Below are positions 1 to 7,502 of a stretch of 64,000 nt of DNA, one piece after another. The position numbers were made by a program, and so were the translations under genes. How positions within the stretch are numbered: position 1 is the stretch's first letter; each line of letters starts with the position of its first letter. This DNA is from Flavonifractor sp. An82 (GTDB lineage Bacteria; Bacillota; Clostridia; Oscillospirales; Oscillospiraceae), in contig NZ_NFHG01000017.1 of NCBI RefSeq assembly GCF_002159265.1, forward strand, positions 1-64,000. The letters are read 5' to 3'. The notes under the pieces were generated by a model. That model worked only from the letters and a program-made list of their open reading frames with translations. It did not search any database and was not told the origin of the DNA.

Positions 1-203
<203 letters not shown>

Positions 204-376
204 TGGTATCTAAAGAACCGAAGTTCTTCAAATCATCTTATCGAAGCTTAATTCATAGCTTCAAAGAAATTAAATCAAGAGCCTTCTTTCAAGCTTTGCT
301 TGTCAGAAGGACTTCTCGTCCTTTCTGGTGCTTCGTGTTTCTTTCACGTTGTTTAATTTACAAGGTACACGCTCCG

Positions 377-394
377 GTCAGCCGATCGGCTGAC
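377..394. other. 18-bp perfect palindrome at the rrn P1 start region
   Basis: GTCAGCCGATCGGCTGAC reads identically on both strands. It starts a few bases downstream of the predicted P1 transcription start (about 397), so it would be an operator at the start site or a hairpin at the 5' end of the P1 transcript. Confidence 0.5.
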
Positions 395-403
395 GTGCTA
401 TTT

Positions 404-432
404 ATTTTAGCACTTCCGGATTCATTTGTCAA
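404..432 (-). promoter_or_regulatory. rrn promoter P1 (proximal)
   Basis: On the minus strand, TTGACA (432-427), a 17-bp spacer and TAAAAT (409-404). A six-A tract lies just upstream of the -35, like an UP element. It is nearest to the 16S gene, with a leader of about 190 nt. Confidence 0.85.
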
Positions 433-527
433 GAACTTTTTTCAAGTTTTTTCGGAGCTTTTTAGCTCCAATCCCTTGATTTCAGCCCTTTTCAAACTCG
501 TTCTTGTCTCTCGACTCGAACTCGCTC

Positions 528-556
528 ATTTTATCACGCACACTCGCGTTTGTCAA
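528..556 (-). promoter_or_regulatory. rrn promoter P2 (middle)
   Basis: On the minus strand, TTGACA (556-551), a 17-bp spacer and TAAAAT (533-528), again with an A6 tract directly upstream of the -35. Its -35 is 124 bp upstream of that of P1. Confidence 0.8.
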
Positions 557-654
557 GCACTTTTTTCTGATCTTTTTCAGAAGGCCGTCCGGGTTCCCCT
601 CGGTTTCTTCCGGTTTTGGTCAGATTTTCATGCCCTCTCGCAAGGCGCTCAGAT

Positions 655-683
655 AGAATACCACCCACAGCCCTATTTGTCAA
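655..683 (-). promoter_or_regulatory. rrn promoter P3 (distal)
   Basis: On the minus strand, TTGACA (683-678), a 17-bp spacer and TATTCT (660-655), with an A6 tract upstream. Its -35 lies 127 bp upstream of that of P2. Confidence 0.75.
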
Positions 684-807
684 CACCTTTTTTCATTTTT
701 CTGCATTTTCTTTCCCAACCCCCGTTTGTCATTCTCTGGTTGCGACCGCTGGGGAATTATGCTACTCTATATAATAGTTGATCCTTATATAAGAAGGGAG
801 CCCTCCT

Positions 808-1725
808 ATGCCCATCAAAATCCCCGACTCGCTTCCCGCTACCGCAGTTCTGGAAAGCGAGAACATCTTTGTGATGACAGAGCATCGCGCCATTCATCAG
901 GATATCCGCCCCCTGAATGTTCTGATTCTCAATCTGATGCCCACTAAGATCGTCACCGAGACCCAGATTCTGCGTAAGCTCTCCAACACGCCGGTACAGA
1001 TCGAAGTGGAACTGCTGCGAACTGCTAGCTATCAATCCCAGCACACCGACGAGGATCACCTATCCTCTTTTTATACCACCTTTGATCAAATCCGGGAGCG
1101 CAAGTTCGACGGCATGATCATCACCGGCGCTCCGGTGGAGAACCTGGAGTTCGACCAGGTGGATTACTGGCCAGAGCTGTGTGAGATCATGGAGTGGAGC
1201 AAAACCCACGTTCATTCCACCCTGCACATCTGCTGGGGCGCTCAGGCCGGTCTGTACTATCACCACGGTATCGAAAAGCGTTCCCTCCCCAAAAAGCTGT
1301 TTGGTGTTTATGAGCACCGGGTGCTGAAGCCCAGTTCTCCCCTCTTCCGAGGCTTCGACGATGTCTTCTATGCGCCTCACTCCCGTTACACCGAAGTATG
1401 GGAGCAGGACATCCGCAACGCTCCTGATCTGGAGCTTATCGCCACCTCATCCGAGGCCGGTGTTTATGCGGTCAAGACAGAGAACAGCCGTCAGTTTTTC
1501 GTGCTTGGTCATCCGGAGTATGATCCGGATACCCTGGCCAGGGAATATTGGCGGGATGTCAACAAGGGGCTGGATATCGCCGTGCCCGCCCACTACTTTC
1601 CCGATGATGATCCCAACCGGGTCCCCGTAGTCCGCTGGCGCAGCGCCGGACAGCTTCTGTATACCAACTGGCTCAATTATTATGTGTATCAGACCACACC
1701 TTACGATCTCGGCCAGCTCGAATAA
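808..1725 (+). CDS. metA: Homoserine O-acyltransferase MetA (probably acetyl-CoA dependent)
   Basis: Cytoplasmic enzyme that acylates homoserine at the entry of methionine synthesis. The 305-aa protein has the MetA/HTS layout: nucleophile Cys142 in [13 protein letters not shown] and the His235/Glu237 pair in [10 protein letters not shown], all at the canonical numbers. Residue 111, which in characterised MetA proteins separates succinyl-CoA users (Gly) from acetyl-CoA users (Glu), is Glu here (GAPVE), so O-acetylhomoserine is the inferred product. The ATG follows GAAGGGAGCCCTCCT. A TATAAT at 770-775 lacks a good -35. The gene is transcribed away from the rrn operon and ends at a strong hairpin terminator. 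Confidence 0.96.
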   Translation: MPIKIPDSLPATAVLESENIFVMTEHRAIHQDIRPLNVLILNLMPTKIVTETQILRKLSNTPVQIEVELLRTASYQSQHTDEDHLSSFYTTFDQIRERKFDGMIITGAPVENLEFDQVDYWPELCEIMEWSKTHVHSTLHICWGAQAGLYYHHGIEKRSLPKKLFGVYEHRVLKPSSPLFRGFDDVFYAPHSRYTEVWEQDIRNAPDLELIATSSEAGVYAVKTENSRQFFVLGHPEYDPDTLAREYWRDVNKGLDIAVPAHYFPDDDPNRVPVVRWRSAGQLLYTNWLNYYVYQTTPYDLGQLE

Positions 1726-1743
1726 GCTCTATCCACTTTATAA

Positions 1744-1790
1744 AAATAGGAAGGAGCCCTCCGGTGGAGGGCTCCTTCCTATTTATAATT
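1744..1790. terminator. Terminator after metA, bidirectional
   Basis: Perfect 19-bp stem (1744-1762 with 1766-1784) and a three-base loop, A/T-rich on both sides. It also lies 6 bp beyond the stop of the leftward holin gene, so it can end both converging transcripts. Confidence 0.9.
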
Positions 1791-2243
1791 TTATACATCG
1801 ACGTTCTCATTTACCTTACTCTGCAAAGCAGCAATGGTCCTGGCAAGCCACGCCGGGATGGGCGCGCCCAGGGCACCGGCGTTCTCAATGATGCTGCCCG
1901 CCTCTGTGAGAATGTACCAGATGACCACCAGAGGGCAGAGAAGCACCGTGTAAGTGAAGGGCAGCTCCACCCCCGGCACGTTGCCCAGCAGATGGCCGAT
2001 GACCGTATCCAGGATAGCCGCCACGATGACGGCCACCACGCTGCCCAGCTTGTGCCAGATCCCGTCCCGGGCAGACTTGCTGGACCACTCCCCCGCCCGC
2101 AGAGCCGCGGCGGAGCCGGTGGCGTAGTCGATGATCATGCAGCCGATCCAGGCCACCACAACCCAGCCGAACCAGCCCCATAGGGCGGTGAGAGCCGCGC
2201 ATACAGCAGCTACCGCCGCCTTGAAAGTATTGATGTGCTCCAT
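1791..2243 (-). CDS. Phage holin, toxin-secretion/TcdE-type family
   Basis: A 150-aa small membrane protein. Hydrophobic segments cover roughly residues 5-37 (alanine/tryptophan rich, then VVVAWIGCMIIDYATG), 65-90 and 95-115. The motif GCMIIDYATGSAAALRAGEWSSK is typical of the phage_holin_4 group that includes TcdE. Holins form pores in the inner membrane and let endolysin reach the wall. The start was chosen at ATG 2243 because GGAAGGAGAAAG precedes it; a longer in-frame start lacks such a site. It is the last gene of the leftward phage-derived block, directly after the amidase, the normal lysis-cassette order. Confidence 0.88.
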   Translation of the reverse strand: MEHINTFKAAVAAVCAALTALWGWFGWVVVAWIGCMIIDYATGSAAALRAGEWSSKSARDGIWHKLGSVVAVIVAAILDTVIGHLLGNVPGVELPFTYTVLLCPLVVIWYILTEAGSIIENAGALGAPIPAWLARTIAALQSKVNENVDV

Positions 2244-2244
2244 G

Positions 2245-3000
2245 TCAACTTTCTCCTTCCGGCAGCAGGCCCAGCCGGTCCAGCACCAGGGAGGCCTGTT
2301 CCCGGGATAGAGGGGCCTGTGGCGCGGTGCCGTCAAACACTCCGCTGCTCGCAGCCTTCTCCCAGGCCTCCTTGGACCAGCTGCTGGTCTCCTTCTCCCT
2401 CTGCTGTGTCAGGTAGACCTCCATCATGGCGTTGAACTGCTCCTGTGTCACTTCTTCCCCCTCCTCCAGTCGCTTGTTGACCGCTGCCGCGATGTCCCCC
2501 TCCATGGCATACAAGTAATCCCCTGGACATGCCTTGGCGGCAAAGTCCCGGTGGCAGGTCATGTTGCACCCGCCCCGGTGGTTCACCCGGTCAGCCTTGC
2601 TGTTGGACCACACCAGGCTCTTGATACCGTTCCGACCGCAGATATCCGTCAGCAGGTCAATGAGGGCCGCCAGCGCCTTTTCCGTGACCTTGTAGGGACT
2701 CACCGCCTCGCTGGACACCTCGATGGTAATGGCCCGGTGATCGTTGGCTCCGTTGGAGCTGCACCAGGACCGGTCCCCCTCGTCCACGCACAAGCCGATG
2801 CTGCCGTCCTTGCCCACGGCGTAGTTACAGGACGCGCCGTTGTCCGGGTCATAGGATGTGAAATGTGACATGTTTAAGATCTGCCGGGCAGTTCCCTGCC
2901 CGGCAGTACAGTGGATGGTAACGGTATCAATGGCATGGTTCCGGGGGCTGGTCCGGTTGGGGGACAGCCTGGTGTAAGTCACCAGCGAGCTGTTAGGCAT
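2245..3000 (-). CDS. N-acetylmuramoyl-L-alanine amidase (endolysin)
   Basis: A 251-aa amidase_2/PGRP-fold enzyme that cuts the amide bond between muramic acid and the stem peptide. Zinc-site residues are visible as His30 (TIHCTAGQ) and His150 with Cys158 (CHRDFAAKACPGDYL). After the catalytic domain (about 20-180), the C-terminal 60 residues (SWSKEAWEKAASSGVFDG..., LSREQASLVLDRLGLL) look like one S-layer-homology repeat, probably for wall binding. The ATG at 3000 overlaps the upstream gene by 8 bp; an in-frame ATG at 3015 is also possible. No signal peptide is seen, consistent with export by the adjacent holin. Confidence 0.92.
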   Translation of the reverse strand: MPNSSLVTYTRLSPNRTSPRNHAIDTVTIHCTAGQGTARQILNMSHFTSYDPDNGASCNYAVGKDGSIGLCVDEGDRSWCSSNGANDHRAITIEVSSEAVSPYKVTEKALAALIDLLTDICGRNGIKSLVWSNSKADRVNHRGGCNMTCHRDFAAKACPGDYLYAMEGDIAAAVNKRLEEGEEVTQEQFNAMMEVYLTQQREKETSSWSKEAWEKAASSGVFDGTAPQAPLSREQASLVLDRLGLLPEGES

Positions 3001-3415
3001 CGGCCTCGCCGCCATCCTCTTCGCCCTCGCTGTCTTCGCCGCCGTTCTGCTCCTTCTCCCACTCCTCCCGAGCAGTCTGAGAGATGGGGCCGGGATCGGC
3101 GGTGGCCTCCATCAGATCGATCATGCCCTGATAGTCGCCCTCGTTCCACAGGGGCTTGAGCTGGACCATCAGCGCCATGCGCTTGCGGATGTAGGCGTTG
3201 AACTTGCCGTTCACGGCAGCCAGGTCGGGATTCTCCTCGTGGAGTTTGGCCCAGTCGGGGCGGAAAGCTCGAGGCAGCACCATGGCGCCCTTGTGCTCAT
3301 CCCTGCCCAGCCGGATGTTGTTCTGCATCATGGAGTCGCCCACGCCCAGGTCCACACCGTTGGCGTTGGCAATAGCATAGCAGACAGGGACCAGCTTGTT
3401 GTAGTTGATAGACAT
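2993..3415 (-). CDS. Phage-block protein of unknown function
   Basis: 140 aa, soluble, with a very acidic tail (EEWEKEQNGGEDSEGEEDGGEADA). The middle contains PRAFRPDWAKLHEENPDLAAVNGKFN and an Arg/Lys-rich helix. No domain is recognised. It sits between tail-like genes and the lysis genes and has a good ribosome site (AAAGGAG, 7 nt before ATG). A small structural or tail-completion role is possible but not shown. Confidence 0.75.
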   Translation of the reverse strand: MSINYNKLVPVCYAIANANGVDLGVGDSMMQNNIRLGRDEHKGAMVLPRAFRPDWAKLHEENPDLAAVNGKFNAYIRKRMALMVQLKPLWNEGDYQGMIDLMEATADPGPISQTAREEWEKEQNGGEDSEGEEDGGEADA

Positions 3416-3462
3416 AATTTTTCTCCTTTCATTTCACAGCTGATGCGCCGATCATTTTTGGT

Positions 3463-3786
3463 TTAAGAAATAAAGGTAATGGATCCGTCATAGGGTGCGT
3501 CGCTGGTGAGCACCACGTCCCCTGACGAGGCTTCATAGGACACGCCGGTACCCATCGCCGCCCAGGTACCGCTCTTCAAAACACCGGACACCAGATGCCG
3601 CAGCACAAATCCAAACGTGTCGCTTTGCATCCCGTGGTTGGCCGCCTGGATCCGGAGCGCGCCGCCGGACCACTGACTGCTGGTAAAGCTCACCGTCCTG
3701 GCTCCGCTGCCCAGAGCCTTTCCGATGGCCTCGTCGATCTGGGGACCGGTAAAAGCGCCGTTATAACCCTCTCCCGTCTCGTTCAC
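3463..3786 (-). CDS. Tail-fibre-like small protein, unknown function
   Basis: 107 aa. The N-terminus (YNGAFTGPQIDEAIGKAL) resembles the start of many short phage tail/receptor proteins of Clostridia, and the rest is Ser/Gly/Thr-rich and beta-prone, as in fibre proteins. Its ATG overlaps the stop of the preceding gene (ATGA at 3783-3786), which indicates translational coupling. No enzymatic motif is seen. Confidence 0.7.
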   Translation of the reverse strand: MNETGEGYNGAFTGPQIDEAIGKALGSGARTVSFTSSQWSGGALRIQAANHGMQSDTFGFVLRHLVSGVLKSGTWAAMGTGVSYEASSGDVVLTSDAPYDGSITFIS

Positions 3787-4157
3787 CCCCTCATGCAGAG
3801 ATAGGGCGTTCCATCCGCTGTCAGATAGAACTCGCTCCCTACCGGAAGATAGCGGTGATTGTCATTCCAGCTTCCGTCCTCTCCCTGTGCATAGAGTGAG
3901 ATCCGGTATGCTCCGTCTCCCCGCACCAGAAAGTCGTCGTAGATCTCAAAGGTACGCTGGATGCCCGCCGGGGTGGCAGAGAAGGAGGCCACCAGGACTC
4001 CCTTGCCCACGCCGTAGTCCTCCCCCTCCCTGGTGGCCCGGCACTCAAAGGCCGCGCAGGTCTGATCCGCCGTAAAGGCCACCGTGATGGTATCAAAGCC
4101 AGGCTGGGCAGACAGCTTGTCCCGGCTGACGGAAAAGGTCAGACCAGGCGCTCCCAT
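3783..4157 (-). CDS. Tail-associated protein, unknown function
   Basis: 124 aa, beta-rich (LTFSVSRDKLSAQPGFDTITVAFTADQ, then YRISLYAQGEDGSWNDNH). It resembles an Ig-like or fibre-tip module but no family is certain. The start was chosen at ATG 4157 because it overlaps the stop of the upstream gene as TGATG; the longer open frame upstream runs antiparallel inside that gene and is not coding. Confidence 0.7.
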   Translation of the reverse strand: MGAPGLTFSVSRDKLSAQPGFDTITVAFTADQTCAAFECRATREGEDYGVGKGVLVASFSATPAGIQRTFEIYDDFLVRGDGAYRISLYAQGEDGSWNDNHRYLPVGSEFYLTADGTPYLCMRG

Positions 4158-4819
4158 CAGGCCACACTCCAGGTGCCGGCGGCGTTGCACACGAAGACCT
4201 TGACGATCTTCACACCGTCGCCGGCAGAGGCAGCCGCCAGATCGGTACCGGTGATGGTGACCTCGATGGGCGTAGTCTTGGGATAACTGCCCTGGCTGCC
4301 GGAGGTGTTGAGGGAGCCGCCCTCTGTGGGGATCTGGGTACCGGCGTCCTGGGTGCTGGAGTTCTGGGGCACCACACACACCTTGTACTGCTCGAAATCC
4401 ACATCGCAGGTGAAAGAGATCTTGGCCTTATCAAAGCCGCTGATCTTGGAAATCTTGGCCTTGTCGGGGCCGGTGATGGTGACCACAGGCACCGCGGTAT
4501 TGAGGGTGATGTCGTCGGACACCTCCGCGGACTCGTTGCCCACGTCGTCCCGCACCTTGATGTGGACTGTCTTCAGGCCGTCCCCCGCGGTCAATTCCAC
4601 CGTCTTTTCCGTGGTGAACGTCTCCCAACTGGCAGACCCCTCGTCTGTCACACCGTTGATGCCCCAGATCTTCATCTGATAGCCGCCGGTCTGCTCGTCC
4701 GACAGTCCGATGGTCAGCTTGACCGCAGTTTTGGTGGCGTACAGTGCGCCGTCGTTGATGCTGAGGGTAAGACCGCTGGGCGCCAGAGTGTCCAGGGTCA
4801 GGTTAAAGTAGCTTGCCAT
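4157..4819 (-). CDS. Ig-like domain phage tail protein
   Basis: 220 aa. The opening MASYFNLTLDTLAPSGLTLSIN followed by an Ala/Thr-rich Ig-like repeat (KTAVKLTIGLSDEQTGGYQMKIWG) and a second one (PVVTITGPDKAKISKISGFDKAKISFTCD) is a pattern known from Clostridia prophage baseplate/fibre proteins with bacterial Ig-like folds. Such domains usually decorate the tail and bind surface sugars. It overlaps the short gene upstream by 22 bp and is coupled to the gene downstream. Confidence 0.8.
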   Translation of the reverse strand: MASYFNLTLDTLAPSGLTLSINDGALYATKTAVKLTIGLSDEQTGGYQMKIWGINGVTDEGSASWETFTTEKTVELTAGDGLKTVHIKVRDDVGNESAEVSDDITLNTAVPVVTITGPDKAKISKISGFDKAKISFTCDVDFEQYKVCVVPQNSSTQDAGTQIPTEGGSLNTSGSQGSYPKTTPIEVTITGTDLAAASAGDGVKIVKVFVCNAAGTWSVA

Positions 4820-4965
4820 TCATCCATCTCCTTCTCGCTTTCCAGTTCCAGATATACATATCCTCCCGGCCGCTCATAGAGGATCTTTTCACCTGCACAG
4901 GCTGTTTTGATCCCCATCTCCCCCACAAAGAGCCCCTCCAGGCTCTGCTGACCCACATTCAGCAT
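4798..4965 (-). CDS. Short phage tail-region protein
   Basis: 55 aa (MLNVGQQSLEGLFVGEMGIK...YERPGGYVYLELES). The pattern of a Gly-rich head followed by KxLYERPGGYxYL recurs in small prophage proteins next to upper-baseplate genes; its role is unknown. The ATG at 4965 follows GGGGGAGGAC. The first 77 bp are shared in another frame with the upstream gene, an unusually long overlap (see findings). A TTG at 4980 would lengthen it by five residues but has no ribosome site. Confidence 0.65.
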   Translation of the reverse strand: MLNVGQQSLEGLFVGEMGIKTACAGEKILYERPGGYVYLELESEKEMDEWQATLT

Positions 4966-5557
4966 GTCCTCCCCCCACAATCAGGTAGAGGGTGCTGTCC
5001 GGTTTCTCGGGCAGCGCGTCATACGCTTCCCGGCTCAGCACCTTGATGGTATGGATCTCCCGGGAGGATATGTCGCCCGCCCCACCGGAGGGCAGCGGCA
5101 GCTCCGACGGCTGATACCCCTTTGCCTCCAGATCCCAGAGCAGCCAGAAGCCGTCCTCGCCGGGGACGGGAGGATGGGCGTTGAGGGAGCGGATATTCGC
5201 CTCCGCCTGAGAGAACTCGGTGGGCAGTTCCGGCCACTGGGCGTCGCCGGACAGGCTCTCCGGTACAAAGACCCGGATGGCATTGGTGTGTCGCACCTTC
5301 TCCCCCTGGGTGCCCCGCAGCTGGAGCAGGTAGAAGCCGGACAGGGCCAGCATCTCCGCCGTCAGGGTGACCGACAGGCTGTTCCCGCCCGGTGTCAGGC
5401 GGATCACGTCCAGCAGCTCTCCCGCCTGCACCAGCAGGTCCCAGTCCCAGCCCTGGGGCATATCCCCCTCGATCCGCAGCTCCCGGGTCAGGTTGTCATA
5501 TTGCCGGGCCAGCACCTGTCCCTGCGCCTGGATGGTCCAGTCCTGAAACTGTATCAT
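4889..5557 (-). CDS. Phage upper-baseplate / tail-fibre-like protein
   Basis: 222 aa. The N-terminal half is beta-rich (IQFQDWTIQAQGQVLARQYDNLTRELRIEG) and the C-terminus contains VLSREAYDALPEKPDSTLYLIVG, a motif seen at the ends of many siphophage baseplate upper proteins. Start at ATG 5557 after AGGAGGGGTGAG. The last 20 residues (GGGHAECGSAEPGGALCGGDGDQ...) look low-complexity and lie just after a run of six G, so the tail may be altered by a frameshift. Confidence 0.75.
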   Translation of the reverse strand: MIQFQDWTIQAQGQVLARQYDNLTRELRIEGDMPQGWDWDLLVQAGELLDVIRLTPGGNSLSVTLTAEMLALSGFYLLQLRGTQGEKVRHTNAIRVFVPESLSGDAQWPELPTEFSQAEANIRSLNAHPPVPGEDGFWLLWDLEAKGYQPSELPLPSGGAGDISSREIHTIKVLSREAYDALPEKPDSTLYLIVGGGHAECGSAEPGGALCGGDGDQNSLCR

Positions 5558-5558
5558 C

Positions 5559-5699
5559 TCACCCCTCCTGACCGTCCTCCGCACTCAGGATGGCGGCAGC
5601 CTCCTCCTCGGTCAGCTTTCCGGCGGCCGCCAGGGCCTGAATCCGCTCTCTGTCCCACAGCTTGGGATAGTATTTCTTAGCTAGCTCATATACGTTCAC
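5559..5699 (-). CDS. XkdX-family phage protein
   Basis: 46 aa, with the family signature MNVYELAKKYYPKLWDRERI then AGKLTEEE. XkdX proteins are found in PBSX-like and siphophage late operons next to baseplate genes; their function is not known. The start is GTG at 5699, overlapping the upstream stop as GTGA. Presence of this marker is the clearest evidence that the block derives from a phage tail module. Confidence 0.85.
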   Translation of the reverse strand: MNVYELAKKYYPKLWDRERIQALAAAGKLTEEEAAAILSAEDGQEG

Positions 5700-5983
5700 A
5701 GTTCCACCCCCGTCATAATGGCAAGATAGTCTACATCCGCCCGCAGCTGCTCCACCTCGGTAGGCGCCTGCTCCGGCGGCGTGGGAACCTCTCCCGGCGT
5801 CAGGCCCACCAGCACTCCGTCCTGAATGTCCAGCGTGCAGTAGCCGCAGCAGTCCCAGGCCGCCTTCTCCAGCTGGGGCGGCACCGCGATCCACCCCTCC
5901 AGCCAGCACTCTGTCCGGTGGCTCTGGCTCTGCAGGCCATGGCCGCCGTCCTCTCTGGCCGCGATCTCAATGATGGTCAACAT
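5696..5983 (-). CDS. Phage-type protein preceding XkdX, unknown function
   Basis: 95 aa. The text MLTIIEIAAREDGGHGLQSQS...CWLEGWIAVP and the C-terminal coil EVEQLRADVDYLAIMTGVEL match a small protein that often stands immediately before XkdX in Clostridia prophages. Start at ATG 5983 with GGAGGG upstream. The first 17 bp overlap the end of the regulator gene, so the join between regulator and tail genes is tight rather than a loose deletion scar. Confidence 0.75.
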   Translation of the reverse strand: MLTIIEIAAREDGGHGLQSQSHRTECWLEGWIAVPPQLEKAAWDCCGYCTLDIQDGVLVGLTPGEVPTPPEQAPTEVEQLRADVDYLAIMTGVEL

Positions 5984-7058
5984 CCAAATCCCTCCTGATC
6001 CATGTAAATAAGCGATACAGCAGCCGGCGCAGCAGAGATTTCCTGTCCTGCCGCCCGGACACCCGCTCCTCCAGCCAGACCAGCAGCTTCCCGGAGCTCC
6101 AGCCGCCCGGCTGTACCTCCAGCTCAGGCCCAATCGCCCCCGCTGTCCGTATCCGGCCGTCCCGCACAAAGCGCAGCAGCAAGTCCTTCAGGTAGACAGG
6201 TGCAGGCTTCGGGGTAGTTTTGCCCCGTTTCTGATAGGTCCGTTTCTCCCGTGGCTCCTCCTCCAAAGGCAGATCGTTGAAGTGAGCCATGAGCCGCTCC
6301 TCCAGGCTGTCCAGCCCCCGCACCTCCACCTGCTCCCCCAGGGCCAGACTCTCCATCCGCCGCAGACCGCACCGGATAGACCGGAGCACTGAGGCGTGAT
6401 CCACCCCCAGCAGGGTGCCGATCTCCCTCAGACTGAGCCATTCGCCATAGTAGAGGTACAGATAGGTCTGCTGGCGCTGGGTCAGCCGGTCCAGCACCGC
6501 TTTCAGCACCTCAGGCTCTCCCAGATCTATCACCAGGGGCCCGCCCTCCCGGCGGCCCAGCAGATCATAGAGCACTTTGGCGTCCTCCGCGATCCTGTCC
6601 TTTCCCCGCCGAAGGGTGCGGCAGACGGTGGAGCGGTGCTTCCCTGCCTCCCGGGCCACCTGGGCAGGGCGCTTACCCACGTCGGTCTGGGCCAGATAGG
6701 CCTCCTGGGCGGGGGTAAGTCCTGTCCGGGCCGCCCGCACTGCCAGGCGCATTTTGTCCTGTTCCGTGGGGCCCTCCGGGGACTCGGCCCCCTCCAGTTC
6801 CGCCCAGGTCTGATACTGGAGCTTGTCCCACTGCCAGCCCTCCAGGCCGGACCAGGTTCTGCCCCGGCTGATCTTGTGTCGGGGCATCAGCTCCCGCAAA
6901 AGCCGGGCACAGTCCACCAGGTCCTCCTCCACGGCAGCCAGCTTCAACCGGATGTCCGCAACCTCCCGGCCCCGGGCCTCCGCCAGCTTGGCCTGAAGGT
7001 CCGCCTTTTCCGCCCGCAGGGCTTTGGCCCTGGCTTTTACCTGCTTGGCCTCATTCAT
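5967..7058 (-). CDS. Regulator with two sigma-70 region-4-like HTH domains
   Basis: 363 aa. A basic coiled coil (about 5-55) is followed by two separate helix-turn-helix units that look like sigma region 4: residues 113-155 (LTPAQEAYLAQTDVGKRPAQVAREAG...) and 190-236 (LTQRQQTYLYLYYGEWLSLREIGTLLGV...). No region 2 is visible, so it is unlikely to be a complete sigma factor; phage late-gene activators of the ArpU/sigma-4-like type are the closest concept. A basic C-terminus (SLLRRLLYRLFTWIRRDLD) ends it. Its ATG overlaps the stop of the small upstream gene (ATGA). I infer that it switches on the downstream tail and lysis genes. Confidence 0.8.
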   Translation of the reverse strand: MNEAKQVKARAKALRAEKADLQAKLAEARGREVADIRLKLAAVEEDLVDCARLLRELMPRHKISRGRTWSGLEGWQWDKLQYQTWAELEGAESPEGPTEQDKMRLAVRAARTGLTPAQEAYLAQTDVGKRPAQVAREAGKHRSTVCRTLRRGKDRIAEDAKVLYDLLGRREGGPLVIDLGEPEVLKAVLDRLTQRQQTYLYLYYGEWLSLREIGTLLGVDHASVLRSIRCGLRRMESLALGEQVEVRGLDSLEERLMAHFNDLPLEEEPREKRTYQKRGKTTPKPAPVYLKDLLLRFVRDGRIRTAGAIGPELEVQPGGWSSGKLLVWLEERVSGRQDRKSLLRRLLYRLFTWIRRDLDVDHH

Positions 7059-7309
7059 TGCTTTTCTCCATCCCTGCGGGACGCTATCAGTCCGGCGGTG
7101 GTATAAAGGCCGTTCCTGGGTCTGGAATAATAACTCTCCGTCAGCCGCCGCAGATCCCGCATCTCCGCCAACATCTGGCGCAGGAGCGCCACCTCCCAGA
7201 CGGCGTCGGGATCTCCTCGCGCCGCCAAGCCCTGCCGGTCCTCAATAGCTAACCTCAGCCGCACTGCGGCCTCCCGATACTGCGGCGACAATTCTGACAA
7301 TCGAGCCAT
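7055..7309 (-). CDS. Small helical protein, first gene of the phage-derived operon
   Basis: 84 aa, highly charged and helical (ARLSELSPQYREAAVRLRLAIEDRQGL, LLRQMLAEMRDLRRLTESYYS). No family recognised. Start at ATG 7309 preceded by GGAAGGAGGTGAGCC, an excellent site; the longer open frame upstream runs through the terminator and is not coding. It is coupled to the tandem-HTH regulator and could be a partner of it. Confidence 0.75.
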   Translation of the reverse strand: MARLSELSPQYREAAVRLRLAIEDRQGLAARGDPDAVWEVALLRQMLAEMRDLRRLTESYYSRPRNGLYTTAGLIASRRDGEKQ

Positions 7310-7414
7310 ATGGCTCACCTCCTTCCATTCGGGCGTCCCACGGCTTCTCCTTCCACCTGCTGCTGTAAAGAGACCGCATGTCTCTTCACTTATGGGATTC
7401 CCACCGGTCAGAGT

Positions 7415-7430
7415 TGTACGTTTTTGTACA
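7415..7430. promoter_or_regulatory. Operator-like inverted repeat TGTAC-N6-GTACA
   Basis: Perfect 5-bp arms around a T-rich hexamer. It lies about 105 bp upstream of the first gene of the phage-derived operon and just past the terminator at 7480-7502, where the operon promoter would be expected. No clear -35/-10 was found beside it. Confidence 0.4.
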
Positions 7431-7479
7431 CCCAAGTCCGGAAAAAATTTTTTGCCGGTTATTTTGTAAAAATGGGCAT

Positions 7480-7502
7480 AAAAAAAGCAGGCCTTCGCCT
7501 GC
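7480..7502 (-). terminator. Terminator of the 7.5-8.3 kb leader transcript
   Basis: On the minus strand GCAGGC-GAAG-GCCTGC followed by seven T. It separates the long non-coding stretch from the phage-derived genes. Confidence 0.85.

Noticed and set aside
740-775. Sigma-A promoter for metA using TTGCGA and TATAAT
   Set aside because: The spacer would be 24 bp; only the -10 is credible.
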